Source: Callaeas wilsoni (lineage: Eukaryota; Chordata; Aves; Passeriformes; Callaeidae). Taken from it: a stretch of 64,000 nt of DNA. A program made the translations under genes and the position numbers. The stretch covers positions 197,642 through 261,641 of the forward strand of contig VWPU01005228.1 of the NCBI GenBank assembly GCA_013398955.1, read 5' to 3'. A model generated the notes under the pieces. It was not told the origin of the DNA and searched no databases. It worked only from the letters and a program-made list of their open reading frames with translations. Below are positions 61,911 to 64,000 of this stretch, piece by piece (position 1 is the first letter of the stretch; every line of letters starts with the position of its first letter).

Positions 61911-64000
61911 TAGGTCTGTTCTCACAGCTGTCTTCCTGAAAAGGGTGAAGGGATCTGCTTTTCCACTTTGTTAAAAATGGAATCAGAAATGAACTAAATA
62001 AGGCACAAGGCCAATTTTTAAGTATGCCAGTTTAGTTTCAGCTTAGAAGTGGATCAAATCAAAGTTATAAGCAGAACAATTTAAGGAATTAAGGGAGACA
62101 ATGATGACTTATAGAAAAATTATAGGAGAGAAGTAGGAAAGAAATTATTATACCGAAAGGTTAAATAAAGACAAGGATTGCATAACAGAGGAGGATTGTA
62201 TAATATTTAGAATACTGCTGAATTGCCATAAGATTAGAGTGCTAGAGAGCTAACTCACATTGGAACTGCTAAAACTCAGCTTTTTCAGCTTCCATTTCAC
62301 TGTCCCAGAACAGCCAGTCCCAAAGGACAGGCAAGAATTTTTATCCCAGGATATGTAAGAAAAGATTACATCCCTTTTTATCTTCCTTGTTCTGAGGTTA
62401 AGTTTAAGATTTGGTGGCAGCAGTTGAAGTTATGACAGAGGTGAGTCACAAACAGGGTGTGAGACAAGCAAGAATATCAATCTCAGTGCAAGAAGCTAGT
62501 TCCTAGAAGAAACTGGTGCTACTTTGAAGCACTTGGACTTGTGGTAGTTGAGGTCTTTCCTGTATTTGGGAACCCCAGCGAAAGCATAGAATTATTTTCA
62601 GTTAAAAGAGACGTTGAACAGTATTTATTCCAAATTGCTGGAATGTGATGAAATAGTTGTTACTGAACAAATATATAGTCAGTGTGTTTTACATGAGTAG
62701 TAGGTTGTTGTCTTGCTCATTGCTACAATAACAAAATTGAGGTTTGGCATTTAAATACTTCCCTCTATCTTATTTTCTGTGTTTACACTTTTTCTCAAAC
62801 TCTGCTAACTCATGTCAAAACCACAAAACTATATGCCTGTCTTATACTGTCTATGCTCACTATATTAATTAGCATGACATAATTATATAGGGTATGGTCA
62901 TGCACATTCTATTGATTATTTCTGTGTGCACTTACATTTTTTTCAGGAAGAATGTTACACACAAAAGCAGTAGTTGAAGTACTGGTTTTTTCTGAAACAT
63001 AATTGGAGAGTTTGGATAGTCCGTAGTCTGAATTGGACTTTTTTTTCCTTTTTTTTCATTAGATTATTCGCAACTAAAGAATATGTAGAGGTTTTGAAGG
63101 GTTTGCCATGCCGTAACATTTTTCCAGTGGTAATACTGGAAGCTGAAAAGAAACTAAAAGTTACTTATTTTAGAATATTTTTAATGGGAAAATCTGTTAT
63201 AAATTTGAAATTAAAGCATTTTCTGCTTTTCTTCTTCAAATCAATTTTTACATGTTGATTCCAGAGATACTGTAAATATTTATTCATTTTTCCTAGTGAA
63301 TCTCAATGTACACTCTTAGGTTATTTAGGGACTACTGTTGAAAAAACATTAGTATCTATTTGTGTCATGCTCATGAACCACATGCAGTGCATTTCCCTTG
63401 TATTTGACCATACAAGCATCTACCATAAGAAACCAAATGTTTTCCAAAATGTATATTACTCTGGATCATAAATCACCTTTTAGGTTTTTAAGTACAAAGA
63501 TTTTAAGGCCATTAGTAATCTATAGATTATCTCACCTTTTCCTCAGGAATATAAAGTAAAATGGAGTATGAAATTATAAGCCTGTCCAGAATGGCATGAG
63601 TTAACTCTAACTCTTTCTTGCTACTTTTGCTTTATCCATTCTTATGGGGATGCCCTCTGGAGTATAGCCTATTTTTAAAAAAAATTACTGAATCAAGACT
63701 TGATGTTATGTGACTATCTTCTTAAAATGTCTTTAACTTAAATTAATTTTTATTTCTAATTCTCCAATACAGAAAAAATAACTCTGTTAATTACAGTTTT
63801 ATAATAATGAAATTCCATGTTCTTCAGCACGGCTGAAGTGTATATATTTGTAATATATAAGTGTATATATTTGAGTCTGCACTCAATGAACTCAAATGTG
63901 AGAAGAAGATAGAACAAGGCAAGTCATTTCATGAAAAGCATGGAGGAAATATTGATACAGTGTGTATATATATATACAGTATACAGTTGATTGTAAGGCA
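61911..64000. other. AT-rich unique stretch to the window end
   Basis: No gene or transposon recognised. The 94-codon open frame at 62974-63258 is Phe/Leu/Lys-rich from T- and A-rich DNA and has no domain. Short TA/TG tracts occur at 63839-63873 and 63962-63976. Confidence 0.5.

Overview
The window is non-coding, AT-rich vertebrate nuclear DNA, almost certainly from a bird. The evidence is its interspersed repeats. At least nine fragments carry hallmarks of avian CR1 LINEs, such as the 3' end resembling 'tggactggatgacctgcggaggtct' followed by ATTCTGTG-like tails. Several solo LTRs match families I recognise as common in songbird genomes. A passerine is the best guess, but I could not test this against a repeat library. 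I found no protein-coding gene, tRNA, rRNA, bacterial-type signal or CRISPR array. The longest open frames are either inside repeats or lack recognisable domains, so the window is most likely a gene desert or part of a very large intron.

Layout: 1-9.6 kb is AT-rich unique sequence with a minus-strand solo LTR (about 1.8-2.4 kb), a small CpG-dense patch (5.45-5.61 kb) and a 3'-truncated plus-strand LTR (7.7-8.3 kb) that abuts a (CA)n tract. Three CR1 3' ends lie at 9.6-10.0 (+), 12.0-12.6 (-) and 20.8-21.3 kb (+). The stretch 22.5-23.4 kb looks like a conserved regulatory element. CR1 pieces follow at 23.9, 24.2-24.6 and 30.0-30.3 kb. A striking inverted repeat with 62-nt arms lies at 31.95-32.13 kb, and an LTR-like repeat at 35.3-36.0 kb. 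Another regulatory candidate is at 40.1-40.5 kb, and a short interstitial telomere-like tract at 44.73 kb. A dense CR1 block (47.2-50.2 kb) contains a minus-strand fragment, a long plus-strand element with decayed ORF2 and a second plus-strand 3' end. A compound tetranucleotide microsatellite (54.85-54.97 kb) precedes a long GC-rich solo LTR (55.06-56.83 kb). A third regulatory candidate (58.1-58.4 kb), a decayed LINE fragment (60.1-60.5 kb) and a minus-strand LTR (60.86-61.91 kb) complete the window.

No genes act together here. The biology is repeat turnover (CR1 retrotransposition, and LTR-LTR recombination leaving solo LTRs), plus a few stretches that may be regulatory. I did not find a convincing new biological system. 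The strongest unexplained structure is the 31.95-32.13 kb inverted repeat.
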